Source: Comamonadaceae bacterium
GTDB lineage: Bacteria; Pseudomonadota; Gammaproteobacteria; Burkholderiales; Burkholderiaceae_C
Direction: 5' to 3'
Length of the DNA stretch: 35,080 nucleotides
Assembly: GCA_027488985.1 (NCBI GenBank)
Contig: JAIYAR010000020.1
Span: forward strand, 1 to 35,080
Every line of letters starts with the position of its first letter. Within the stretch, counting starts at the first letter, position 1. Of this stretch, positions 1-12,800 are shown one piece after another. The notes below the pieces were generated by a model. That model saw only the letters and a list, made by a program, of their open reading frames with translations. It did no database searches and had not been told where the DNA came from. Position numbers and translations under genes: made by a program.

Positions 1-830
1 CCCAAGCCTTGCTCGGCGTGGATGAGCAGGGTCTGCTCGGGCAAGGGCTGGCCTTGCCAGAGGGGCTTGGGGGATTGCAGGCGCTTGGAGGGGAAGTCCG
101 GTACGTCAAAGCGGCGCTCGTAGTCGGCAAAGCCGCCGGGCAGGTCACCGGCGAGCAGCCTTGCCAGGCCGCGGTTGTAGATCAGGCCTGCGTAGTCCGG
201 ACGTACCGCGATGCCTTGCTCGAAACAGGCCAGAGCTTCTGGCATGCAATGCCGCTCAGTCCACAGCTTTGCCAAAGTACCCCAGGCATCTGCATCGTCC
301 GGTTTGGCGCGCAGCACCAGGGTCAGCTCGCCACGTGCGCGTTCCATCTGCTGCAATTCCAGCAAGCATTTGGCCAGCATGAAGCGGTACTCAGTGAGCT
401 GCGGCTGCTGGACGCAGGCCATTTCAAAATGCGTCAGTGCCTCGCCAAACGCACCCTCACTGTAGAAAAGATTGCCAAGATTGTTGTGGGCTGAGTGGAA
501 ATCGGCATCCGCTGCAAGTGCTGCATGGTACGCATCGCGAGCCTCCGTATTCCGACCCAAGGCTTTGAGTGCGACGCCCCGGTTCGCATGAGCCCGTGCT
601 TCGCCGGGAGTTTGGACAACCAAACGGTCGAACAGCTGCAAGGCCTTTGCAGGCTGACCGGCGCCGTTGAAGAGAATTCCCAGATTGTTCAGGGCATTGG
701 TATGTCGTGGGTCCTGATGGAGCAGCTCCTCATAAGCCTGACGGGCGGCATCACCAAGCCCCGCACTTTGCAGTGACAGGGCCCGGGAAAACAGTTCATT
801 CGATTCCTGTTTCGGTTGCCGTCCGGCCAT
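1..830 (-). CDS. TPR-repeat protein, probable N-terminus of a TPR-glycosyltransferase (partial, runs off left edge)
   Basis: Reading the minus strand from the ATG at 830-828 gives 276 codons with no stop before the window edge, so the C-terminus is missing. The visible part is a chain of roughly seven 34-residue tetratricopeptide units. Examples are near residues 44-77 (NALNNLGILFNGAGQPAKAL), 78-111 and 112-145 (HNNLGNLFYSEGAFGEAL). Residues 218-276 (YNRGLARLLAGDLPGGFADY, then PLWQGQPLP and HAEQGL) match the junction that, in many proteobacterial proteins, precedes a heptosyltransferase/GT9-like domain. The catalytic part would lie outside. The start is the first in-frame ATG after the stop of the giant repeat gene 9 bp upstream. 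No clear Shine-Dalgarno sequence is visible, so translational coupling to that gene is plausible. The TPR call is firm; the glycosyltransferase call is from family resemblance and unproven here. Confidence 0.8.
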   Translation of the reverse strand, partial: MAGRQPKQESNELFSRALSLQSAGLGDAARQAYEELLHQDPRHTNALNNLGILFNGAGQPAKALQLFDRLVVQTPGEARAHANRGVALKALGRNTEARDAYHAALAADADFHSAHNNLGNLFYSEGAFGEALTHFEMACVQQPQLTEYRFMLAKCLLELQQMERARGELTLVLRAKPDDADAWGTLAKLWTERHCMPEALACFEQGIAVRPDYAGLIYNRGLARLLAGDLPGGFADYERRFDVPDFPSKRLQSPKPLWQGQPLPEQTLLIHAEQGL

Positions 831-839
831 TGAGCGTGT

Positions 840-3800
840 TTAGGTCCATTGGAAATCGGAGGCGCTGAGCGCCGCCGCGGAACTTCCCAGCAAGGTGAGC
901 TTCATGTCGGCTGCGCCGTTGCCATCGGAGTCGATAAGCAGTGTACCGGTAGAGGTTCCACCGTTATAGGCCCAAGTAGCCTGTGCATTACCCGTATTAC
1001 TGAAGCTACTCACAATGCTGAAGGTACCGTTTCCAAGGCCTTCAAACACGAGTTTGTCCTGACCGACCACGAAGTCGTTCACGGTATCTGCCACCGTCAC
1101 ACTGGACTGCAGTGTGTCGCGGAAGACAAAGCGGTCCGCGCCACTGCCACCGATCAGGATGTCTGCGCCGTTGCTGCCGATCAAATTGTCGTCCCCGGCC
1201 GCACCGTTCAGCGTGGAGCCCACAGTCGCCAGAGCCAGGGTGATGGTGTCATCTGCCGCTCCGCCGATGATGCTTTCGATACCGATCGCCGTCACGTTGT
1301 TGGCGCCGCTGCCCGACAAGGTCAGTTTGTCAGCGCCTGTACCGAGGTTGAAGGTCAGAGAGCTGGCAGCTTCGCCCAGAGTGATGTCGTCGTTACCACC
1401 TGAAGCAACCAAAGTCTCCACACCGCTGATGGTCAGCTGGTTGGTGCCACTGGTCGCCAGGGTCAGAGTGTCGCTCGCACCACCCAGGTCCACAGTGGCT
1501 CCGGTGATGGCCGTGGTGTAGGTGATACGGTCGCTACCGCTGCCGCCATTGAGGTTCTCCACACCGGCCACGGAGAAGTTGTTCACCCCGGTGGACAGGT
1601 TCAGGGTGTCGCTGCCGCCGGCGAGGTTGATCAGACCACCGGAGAGTGTGGTAGTCAGCGTGACTGTGTCGGCACCAGAATTGCCGGTGATCGTTTCCAC
1701 CCCTGATGCGGTGAAGCTGTTGGTGAAGTTGCCCAAGTTCAGCGTATCCGCACCGCCGGCCAGGTTGTAAGTGGTGCCATTGACTGCAGCGGTCAGGGTG
1801 ATGACATCCGCTGCAGCATTGCCGGTCACGGTTTCAATCGTGCCGTCGCCCAAGCTGAATGTGTTGGCTGCATTGAAGAGGCGCAATTCATCGACGCCAT
1901 CCCCGCCGGTCAAGCTGGTCGCTCCTGTGATCGCAGCCCCGAAGGTCACGATATCGTTGCCGGTGCCCCCCAAAATGGTTTCGACGTTGGACGCGGTGAA
2001 GTCATTGCCATCATTGCTGAGGATGAGCTTGTCACCCAGTGCGCCGAGGTCGATGACATTACCGGTCAATCCAGCGGTGAAGGTCAGAGTGTCGACGGCA
2101 CCAGAGCCCAATACGCTTTCCACGTTAACCACAGTCAAGGTGTTGGCCCCGGTGCTTGCCAGAATCAGCTTGTCAGTGCCAGCGCCCAGGTTGTAGATGC
2201 CGGCAGTCTGGGCTGCAGTCAGGGTAATGGTGTCGGCAGCAGCGTTGCCATTCAGGGTCTCAACCCCTGCAATGCTGGCGCTGTTAGCGAAGTTGGCGAG
2301 ATTCAGGATGTCTGTGCCGGAGCTCAGGTTGATCAGGTTGCCTACTGCCTGGGTCGTCAGCGTGATGGTGTCTGCACCAGAGTTGCCGGTGATGGTTTCT
2401 ACGTTGGCCAGCGTTGCCACGTTGGTGAAATTGCCGAAGGTCACTGCATCAGCGCCGGCGCCGAGACTGTACGTGTTGCCTGTGGCGCCATTGGTGTTCA
2501 GAGTAATCACGTCCGAAGCGGAGTTGCCGATGACGGTTTCCACCGAGTTCGTCAAGGTGATGTTGTTGACCCCGTTGAACAGCCGCAGTACGTCGGTGCC
2601 AGCGCCCAGGTTGAACGATCCGCCTGCTGCGGCATTGCCCAAAGTGATGTCGTCGGCCCCAGCGTTACCCATCACGGTTTCCACACCTGTGGCGGTAAGC
2701 GTGTTGTCGAAGTTACCCAGAGTCAATGTGTCTACCGTGCCGCTGCCGAGGTTGAAATTACCGGCTGTGCTCTGTGTCAGGAAAGTGATCCGGTCATCGG
2801 AGGCTCCGCCGATCACGCTTTCCACATTGGACAGCGTGAACGTATTTGCCGCGGTGGCCAGGGTCAGTCGGTTATTGCCGGTTCCCAGGTCGATCACTGC
2901 ACCGGTCAGGCTTGTTCCCATCACCACCAGATCGTCCGTGGCACCTGCTGTAATCGTCTCGGCGTTGGAGACGGTCAAGGTGTTGGTGCCGGAACTGGCA
3001 GTCAGTGTCAGAGAGTCTGCGCCTGAACCGAGGTTGATGATGGCCGCGGTGGTGTTGGTAGAGATGGTGACCGTATCCGCACCGGTGCCACCGGTGATGG
3101 TTTCCACGTTGGCAAGGGTTACGGTGTTGCTGGCGCCTACCAGGGTCATCTGGTCCAGGCCCGCTCCGAGGTCAAAGCTGCGTGAGGCGACAGCTGCGCT
3201 GAGGGTGATCACGTCGTTCGCACCACCCGCCACCAGGGTTTCAATGTCGGTATTCAAGGTCAGTGTGTTGGTGCCCGACGTTGCAAGCGACAGGATGTCC
3301 GTACCTGCGCCCAGGGAGATGTTGGCTCCGCTTACCGCGCTGGACAAGGTCACCGTATCGTCGGCGCCCAATCCCACGATGGTCTCGATATTGCTGGCGG
3401 TCAAGGAGTTGGCGCCGGATGCCGACAAAGTGAGTTTGTCGATACCGCCTGCCAGATCGAAAGTCTGACCCGTGACGCTATTGCCTAGGGTGATGAAGTC
3501 GGCACCTGCATTGGCGACCAAGGTTTCCACATTGGTCACTGTCAGGGTGTTCGCTCCGCTGAATAGCACCAGTTTGTCGCTGCCATCGCCCAAGTTGATA
3601 GTGCCTGCGGATACCGCTGCGGTGAGCGTGACGGTATCCACCAGGCTGCCGCCCAACAAGGTTTCGACAGAGTTGCCAATCGACAAGACGTTGGCAAAGC
3701 TGCCCAGTTGCAGAACGTCAGCGCCGGAGCCCAGGTCAATGCTCAGGCCGGATGCCGCTGTCGCCAGTGTCAAGGTGTCTGCCCCGGTGCCGCCGGTAAT

Positions 3801-6800
3801 GGTCTCAATGTTCGAGAGGGTGGCACTGTTGGTGCCATTGGCCAGAATCAGTTTGTCGAGGCCCGCACCCAGGTCAAACACGCCGTTGGTAATCACGGTG
3901 CCCAAGGTGATGGTGTTGACGCCTGAAGTTCCGATGATGCTCTCGGTATTGCGCACCGTGAGAGTGTTGATGCCGGTCGCCAAGGTCAGCACGTCGGCAC
4001 CCGAGCCGAGGTCATAGACACCGGAAGATTGTGCGGTCGTGAGAGTTACCAAGTCCGCCCCGGTGCTGCCACTCAAGCTTTCTACGCCACTGATGGTGAC
4101 CGTGTTGCCGGCTCCTGCAAGTGTCAAGACGTCCGCGCCACTGCCCAGGTTGTAGGTATTGCCGTTGACTGCCCCGTTGAGGGTGATCACGTCAGCCGCA
4201 GCATTCCCCACCACGGTTTCAATGTCACTGCCCAGTGTCAGGGTGGTGGCCGCATTGGCGAGGTTCAGGATGTCGGTGCCGCCGCCCAGCACAATGCTGG
4301 TAGTACCCGAAAGCCCGAGGCCGAGCGTGACGGTGTCGTTGCCGTTGTTTCCGGTGATGGTTTCCACGCCGGAGGCGGTCAGGGTGTTATTGAAGTTGCC
4401 CAGCGTCAACACGTCAGCGCCGGAGCCCAGGTTGAAGATGCCTGAAGTGGTTTGGGTGGTGAGGGTGACGCTGTCAGCGCCGGAAGCACCCAGTACCGAT
4501 TCCACATCGCCCAACGTCACCGTGTTGGCTCCAGAGCCAGTTGCCAGCAGGGTCAGGGTATCGGTTCCGGAGCCCAGGTTGTAGACGCCACCGGTCACTG
4601 TGGTGCTCAGCGCGATAGTGTCATCGGCCGTACCACCGTTCACAGTTTCTACGGTGCTGCTCAATGTCAAGGTGTTGTTGAAGTTCGCCAGGCTCAGGAT
4701 GTCGGTGCCGCTGCCCAGATCGAAAGATCCGCCGGAGCTTGCTGCCGTCAAAGTGACGGTGTCATTGCCCGTGCCGCCGGTGACCGTTTCGATGTTGGCT
4801 GCGGTGATGGTGTTGGTGCCGTTGGCCAGTACCAGTCGATCGCTGCCTGCGCCCAAGTCGTAAGTGCGGCCAGTGACAGCCGCAGACAGGGCGATGACAT
4901 CTGCGCCCGAGTTGCCGATCAGGGTTTCGATATCGGCCCCCACCGTGAGGGTGTTGGCGGCATTGGCCAGGGTCAGTGTGTCAGTGCCAGAGCCCAACAC
5001 AATGGTGCCACCCGAAACTGCGGCGCCCAAGGTTACGTTGTCATCACCGGAGTTACCGGTGATGGTCTCTGCGCCGGAAACAGTCAAAGTGTTGGTGCCG
5101 TTGGCCAGGGTGAGCACGTCGGCGCCAGATCCCAAGTCCAGTACGGCGCCGGTCAGGGTGGTGGCGAGAGTCACGTTATCTGCACCCGACCCGCCTTTGA
5201 CGGATTCGATGTTGGACAGGGTGATCGTGTTTGCACCGCTGCCTGTGGCCAGCAATACCAAGGTATCTGTGCCGGAGCCCAGATCATAGGCATTGCCGGC
5301 TGCCAAGGCGGTCAACGTAACGCTGTCGTTTGCCGTGCCACCCACCAGGCTTTCGATGGCTGCATCTATCGACAAGCTGTTGTTGAAGTTGGCCAGAGTC
5401 AAGACGTCGGCCCCCGCGCCCAAACTCACCGAGCCACCGGATATGGCGGTCGTCAAGGTGATCAGATCGTCGCCGGCGTTGCCCACGATGGTCTCGACGT
5501 TGCCCAGGGAGAGGGTGTTGTTGGCATTGAAGAGGCTGACGCGGTCCGCACCGGCCCCGAGGTCAAACGCTCCACTGGTCTGGGCTGCGCTCAGGGTCAG
5601 GGTATCGGCACCCGTGCCGCCCACAATGGACTCGATGCCGCCCACGGTCAGGGTGTTTGCACCGTCGGCCAGGTTCAGTTGGTCATTGCCTGTGCCCAGG
5701 TCATAGACATGGCCACTCACAGCGGTGGTCAGCACGATGGTGTCTGCGGCGGAACTGCCCGCCAGCGACTCGATGGATCCGTTCAAGGTCAACGTGTTGG
5801 CACCCAGGCCGGAAAGAGTCAGGCGGTCAGCGCCGGCACCCAAGTCGTAAGTATTGCCGGTGACAGCGCCATCCAGTGTCAGGGTGTCCGCACCGGAGTT
5901 GCCCAACACGCTTTCGATGTTGCTGCTCACGGTGAAGCTGTTGGCGGCATTGGCCAGGATAAGGGTATCTGCCCCGCCACCGAGGTTGAATGCGCCGGTA
6001 CTCACGCCGCCGGTAAAGGTCACGGTATCTGCACCTGATCCGCCGGTGATGGTTTCTACCGTGTTGCTGGCGGTCAGGCTGTTGGTGCCATCGGCCAGGG
6101 TGATGGCATCTGCGCCCGCGCCGAGGTCAAAGTTACCCGCTGTGACGGTGGACAGCAAAGTGATGACATCCGCACCGGCCCCACCCGTGATGCTCTCCAG
6201 ATTGGTTGCGGTGACCGTGTTGCCACCCGCAGCGAGGAACAGCTTGTCCACGCCGGTGCCCAGGTCCAATTGCGCGCCCGCGACAGCGGCGCCAAAGGTG
6301 ATGACGTCGGCGCCTGCGTTGCCTTCCACAGACTCTACGTTGGTCAGTGTCAGTGTGTTTCCGCCTGTGGCCAGCGTGACCTTGTCACCGGTGCCGGCGC
6401 CAAGGTCCACCACCGCATTGAACGGGCTGGCGTTGGTCATGGTGATGACGTCGTTACCGTTGCCACCGGTGAGGGATTCGACGTTGTTAATGGTGGCGAC
6501 GTTGCCGCCATCGGCCAGTTGCAGGCGGTCGCTATCGTTGGAGCCGGCCAGGTTGACGGTGCCGCCGGACAGCGCAGTGGTCAGGGTGACCACATCGTTG
6601 CTGCCATTGCCAAGCACCGATTCCACGTTGGAAAGCGTTACGTTGTTGTTGCCCGCGCCGGAGAGTTGAACGGTGTCGTTACCGGCTGCAAGGTCCATGT
6701 TTGCGCCATTGATGGCAGCGCCCAAGGTGACGTTGTCGTCGCCAGCGTTACCGGTGACCGACTCCACGTTGGAGGCGGTGAGCAAGTTGGTGCCGTTGGC

Positions 6801-9800
6801 CAGTGTCAGAGTATCAGCGCCCGCAGCCAAGTCATACACCGCGCCGGAAACCGCCTGGGTCAGCGTAAGCGTGTCGGCCGCGGCACCGCCGATGACCTGT
6901 TCCACGCTGGCGTCCAGACTCAAGAGGTTTGCCGCAGCACCAGACAGCGTCAGACGGTCTACGCCGGCCCCGAGGTTGAATACACCGCTGCTTTGGGCTG
7001 CACCCAGCGTAATAGTGTCTGCTCCGGTACCGCCGGTGAGCGTCTCCACGCCGGTGGCGGTCAGGTTGTTGCTGCCGTTGGCCAGGATCAGCTGGTCGGC
7101 GCCGGCTGCGAGATCAATGCTGCCGTTGCTTACCACCGAGGTCAGGGTAACCACATCGGCCCCTGCGTTACCCACAATGGTTTCCACATTGCTGGCAGAT
7201 ACCGTGTTGGCACCGTTGGCCAGCGTCAGTTTGTCTGTGGTGCCTCCGCCCAGATCAAGCACCAGATTGGTGGTTACGGTGGACAGGGTCACATCATCTG
7301 CACCCGTACCGCCAATGATGCTCTCCACCTCACTGGTGGTGACGGTGTTGGCGCCGTTGGCCAGAGTCAAGCGGTCCGTGCCTGCGCCCAGGTTGTAGAC
7401 CGTACCGCTGGCTGCGGCAGTCAGTGTGATGTTGTCGGCCAAGGTGCCGCCGGTCACCGTTTCGACGGTGGCGTTCAGCGACAAGGTGTTGGCTCCGTCC
7501 GCCAGGATCACGCGGTCGGTACCTCCGCCCAGGTCCACGGAGATGCCGCTGACTGCGGCGGTGAATGTCACGGTGTCGTTGACGGAGCCGCTGCCAGCAA
7601 CGGTCTCAATGTTATTGACCGTAACGGTGTTGGCGCCCGCACTGGAGAGAATCAGTTTGTCTCCGGAGCCCGCACCCAGGTCGTAGGTTTGTCCAACGAC
7701 GGCACCACCCAGAGTAACGATGTCGTCGCCTGCACCGCCGATGAGGCTTTCCACGGAGGCGGCGAGGGTCAGGCTGTTGCCCGAAGCACCGAGGGTCAGG
7801 GTGTCTGCACCCGCACCGAGGTCGATCGAGCCACCGCTCACGCTGGTGGCCAGGGTGATGCTGTCATCCCCGCTGCCCGTGGCGAGAATGGTCTCCACGT
7901 TGCTGACGCTGAGCGTGGTTCCGCCTGCGGCAAGCGTCAAGCTGTCTGCACCTGAGCCCAGGTCGATGCTGGCGCCACTGATGGCTGCACCCAGCACCAC
8001 CGTGTCCGCAGCGCTTCCACCTGTGATGGTTTCTATGCCGGTGGCCGTGAGCGAGTTAGCGGCTGCGCCGGAGAGTGTCAGGGTGTCGGTTCCGCTGCCC
8101 AGGTCGAAGACGGCGTTGGTGACCGCAGCGCCCAAGGTCAGGGCATCTGCCAAGGTGCCGCCTACGACGCTCTCAATGCCGGAGAGTGAAAGTGTGTTGG
8201 CAATGTTGGTCAGGGTCAATGTGTCGGCACCTGTTCCACCGGTGATGGATTCCACATTGGCTGCAGTGATGGCATTGGTTCCATTGGCGAGCACCAGGCG
8301 GTCGCTGCCACTGGCCAGGTCGAAATTGGCCGTTGTGGTGGCAGCGCCCAAGGTGACCGTGTCTGCGCCAGCGTCTCCGGTCAGTGATTCCACACCGCTC
8401 ACGGTCAGACTGTTGGTGCCGTTGGCCAGGGTCAGGTTGTCAGTACCGCTGCCCAGGTTGATCAGCGCGCCGGTGACGCTGGCGCCCAGGGTGACGGTGT
8501 CAGCGCCGGTGCCACCGGTCAGGGTTTCGATATTGGTGACGGTGAAAACACCATCGCTGTTGGACAGCGTCAGGACGTCCGCGCCACTGCCCAAGTCGAC
8601 GGTGCCGGAAGAACTGCCGGCGCCCAGGGTGATGGCATCGGCCCCGGTACCGCCCGTGATGGACTCTACATTGCTCACGCTCAAGGAGTTGACGCCGTTC
8701 GCCAGAATCAAAGCGTCATTGCCGGCTGCGAGGTTGATGGTTACGCCGGATGTGGCAGCAGCCAAAGTCAGCGTGTCATTGCCAGTGCCGCCGGTGATGG
8801 ACTCGACGTTTTGTGCGGTGACAGTGTTGGTGCCGTCTGCCAAGGTCAGGCTGTCGGTGCCTGATCCGAGATTTACCGTCGTGCCGGTCAGTGCGCTACC
8901 GAAAGTGACTGAGTCAGCACCGGTGCCGCCGTTCAGGGTTTCGACGTTGCTGATGGTCAGGGCATTGGCGCCATTTGCCAGGTTCAGGGTATCGGTACCT
9001 GCGCCCAGGTTGACACTTACCGCGGCTGTGTCTGTCAGGGTGATAGTGTCTGCGCCGGAGTCGCCGACCACGGTCTCTACGCCTGTCAGTGTGAGTGTGT
9101 TGTCTTCGTTGAACAGGGTCAGGGAGTCGCCAGTGCCTGCGGCCAGGTTAACGACACCACCGGTGACGCCCGCGCCATAGCTAATGACGTCATTGCCCGT
9201 GTTGCCGGTGATGGTTTCGACACCGGTTGCACTCACGGTGTTGTTGCCTGCTGCGAGTACCAGCGTGTCAGCGCCTGCGCCCAGGTTGGCGTCGAGGCTG
9301 GCGACGTTGGTCGACAGGGTCACAGTGTCCGCGCCTGAGTCACCGATGATGGTTTCGACGTTGGTGATGGTCAGGTTGTTCGGCGCATCGAACAGGGTCA
9401 GGATGTCTGTGCCACCTGCCAAATCGACCTGAACGCCGCTGACACTGTTGCCCAGTGCCACGGTGTCAGCGCCGGCGTTACCGACGATCGACTCTGTGTT
9501 CTTGACGGTCAGGGTGTTGGCGAAGTTGCCCAGATTCAGCACGTCCGTGCCGGCACCCAGGTCGATTTGACCGGCGGTGCTGGCGTCGCCCAGTGTCAGG
9601 GTGTCGGTGCCGGTGCCGCCGGCGATGGTTTCCACTCCGGTGGCTGTCAGGCTGTTGGTGCCGTTGGCCAGAGTGACCTTGTCGGCCGTTCCTGCGCCGA
9701 GGTTGATTTGACCACCGGTCAGGTTGGTGGCCAGAGTAACCTGGTCAACGCCCGAGTTACCGGTGACAGATTCCACATTCGACAACGTGACGCTGTTGGA

Positions 9801-12800
9801 CGCATTGGCCAGGGTCAGGCTGTCTGTGCCGGAGCCGAGGTCCAGGCGCATGTTGGCCACACCGGCATTCAAGACGATGGTGTCATCACCGGAGCCCGCA
9901 GTGAGGCTTTCGATGCTGCTACCCAGCGTGAGTACGTTGTTGCCATTGAACAGGGCCAGTCGGTCGCCCGCGCCTGCGCCGAGGTCATAGCTACCGCTGG
10001 TAACCGTGCCGCTTAGCGAAATGGTGTCATTGCCTGCGCTACCCACCACTGTTTCTACCGTGGTGTCCAGAGTCAGGGTAGAGCCCACACCGCCGGCCAG
10101 GGTCAGGATGTCGGTGCCGGAACCCAGCGAAATAGTGCCTCCACTGACTGAGGTGCCCAGCGTGACACTGTCGTCACCGGTGCCGCCGGTGATGGTCTCG
10201 ACAGCGGTGGCTGTGAGGCTGTTGGTGCCGTTGGCCAGGGTCAGGCTGTCGTTGCCGGCATTCAGATTGATCACGCCGGCAGTGATGGCGGTCGCCAAAG
10301 TGATGGTGTCGTCGCCGTTGGCGCCCGTGATAGTTTCAATGTCGCTCGCGGTGAGCGAGTTGGCGGAAATGCTGGTCAGTGTGAGGGTGTCAGTGCCCGA
10401 GCCCAGCTGGTAGATGCCGCCTGTCACAGCGGTGGTTAGCGTGATGGCGTCGGCCAATGTGCCGCCGACCACTGTTTCCACGGTCGCGTTTAGGGACAGA
10501 GTGTTGGCTCCATCTGCCAGGATGATCTTGTCCTGGGTGCCCGCACCCAGGTCGATGCTCGTACCCGATACAGCGGCTGTAAAGGTGACTGTGTCGTTGG
10601 CACTGCCGCCGGCCACGGTTTCCACGCCGACCGCGGTGATGGCGTTGGCACCTGCGCTGGAGAGGGCCAAACGGTCGCCGGTACCTGCGCCCAGGTCGTA
10701 AGTGAGGCCTGTGACAGCGCTGCCGACGGTGATCAGGTCGTTGCCGGAGCCGCCGACCACGGTTTCAATGGTGCCGCTGACGGTCAGTGTGTTGCCGCCG
10801 TTGGCCAGATTCAAAGTGTCGGTGCCGGTTCCCAAATCAAAGCTGCCGCCGCTTACGGTGGTGCTGAGCGTTACGGCGTCATCACCGGTGCTGCCGACAA
10901 TCGTTTCCACCGCAGACGCTGTAATGGTGCTGCCATTGCCTGCCAAGGTCAGGGTGTCGGTGCCACCGCCGCCTACTACGCTCTCTACGTTGGCAGCTGT
11001 CAGGCTGTTGGTGCCGCTGGACAGGCGCAAGATATCGATGCCTGCTTTCAGGTCAAAGTTGGCGCCCGTTACGGCGGCACCCAAGGTGATGCTGTCGTCC
11101 AGTGTGCCGCCGGACAGACTCTCTATGGAAGAGACGGTCATGGCGTTGGTCACGTCCGTCAGCGTCAGGGTGTCGGTCGCAGTGCCACCGGTGATGGTTT
11201 CGATACCGGTTGCGGTGAGCGTGTTGGCAACGTTGGTCAAAACCAGTGTGTCTGCACCGGCTCCACCCGTGATGGTTTCCACATCGACTGCAGTGAGCTG
11301 GTTGGTACCGCTGGCCAAGGTCAGGGTGTCTGCGCCGGCGCCCAAAGTCACGGTCACGCCGCTGGTTGCAGCGGCCAGGGTCAGCTGGTCATCGCCTGCA
11401 CCACCGGTGGTGGTTTCCACGCCGGTCACGGTGTACGAGCCACCTGCGGCTGAGAGGGTCAGCAAATCGGTGCCACTACCCAGGTCCAGGGTGCCGCTGG
11501 TGGTGCCGGCTCCGAGGGTGATGGTATCGGCGCCGGTGCCACCGGTGATGGATTCGATGCCGGTGGCGGTCAGCACGTTGGTGCCATTGGCCAGGGTCAG
11601 TTGGTCAGCGCCTGCCAGCAGGTCCACGGTGGCGCCATTGATGGCGGCAGCCAGTGTGATGTTGTCGGCGCCTGCGTTGCCGGTGATGCTTTCGGTTCCG
11701 GATACGGTCAGTGTGTTGCCGCCAGCAGCCAGGGTCAGGCTGTCGGTGCCGGCACCGAGGTTGACCGTGCCCGCTGCCACGGCAGCGCCGAAGGTCACAT
11801 TGTCGGCCGCCGAGCTGCCGGTGAAGCTCTCGGCGTTGCTCACGGTGATGGTGTTGGCACCTGTGCCGTTGCCCAGGATCACTTGGTCGGCACCTACGCC
11901 GAGGTCGTAAACACCGGAGCCGGCGGTCAGGGAGTTGAAGGTAACTACATCGTCGCCCACGCCACCCGTCAGGGTTTCGATGTTGGACACCGTGAGGTTG
12001 TGGTTTTCCACGGACAGGGTCAGCTGGTCAGCCCCGACACCGAGGTCGATGATGGCGTTGGAAATGCCTGCGCCCAGCGTGATGACGTCTGCGCCGCCGT
12101 TGCCCAAGACGCTCTCTGCTCCACTGACAGTAAGGGTGTTGGCTCCGGAAGCCAGCAGCAGTTTGTCTGCGGTGCCTGCGCCGAGGTCTATGTCACCGGC
12201 TGTTTGGGCTGCACCCAGCGTGACGGTGTCAGCGCCGGAATTGCCGACGATGGTTTCCACACCGGTTGCGGTAATGGCGTTGGTGCCATCAGCCAGATTC
12301 ACCTGGTCGGTGCCGCCGGCCAGATCGATCACGGTGCTCGTGGTTGCGGCACCCAAGGTCACGGAGTCGTCACCCCCCACGCCGGTGATGCTCTCGATAT
12401 TGGAAGCAGTGAGGCTGTTGGCACCCGTTGTGAGGGTCAGAGTGTCGGTGCCTGCGCCCAGGTTGAACACGCCCCCGGTGCTGGTGTCCCCCAGGATCAA
12501 GGCGTCAGCGCCGGTTCCACCCGTGACGGTTTCTACCGCAGTCGTGGTCAGGCTGTTGGCTCCGTCCGCAAGGACGATGCGGTCGGTGGTACCGGCCCCC
12601 AGGTTGAACACACCGTTGGCCACGGCTGTGCGCAGTGTGATCTGGTCGGCACCCGCATTGCCGGTGATGGATTCCAGGTTGGAGACTTGCAGGATGTTCG
12701 AGCCGCTCGCCAGGGTGAGCTCGTCGGCGCCGCCTGCCGCATCAATCTGCATGTTGATTACGCTTTGGGTGAGCGTAATCACGTCGGCCCCTGCGCCGCC

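Noticed and set aside
9..776. Plus-strand ORFs at 9-494 and 495-776
   Set aside because: They are opposite the minus-strand TPR reading frame, which shows clear TPR consensus. The plus-strand products have no family features.
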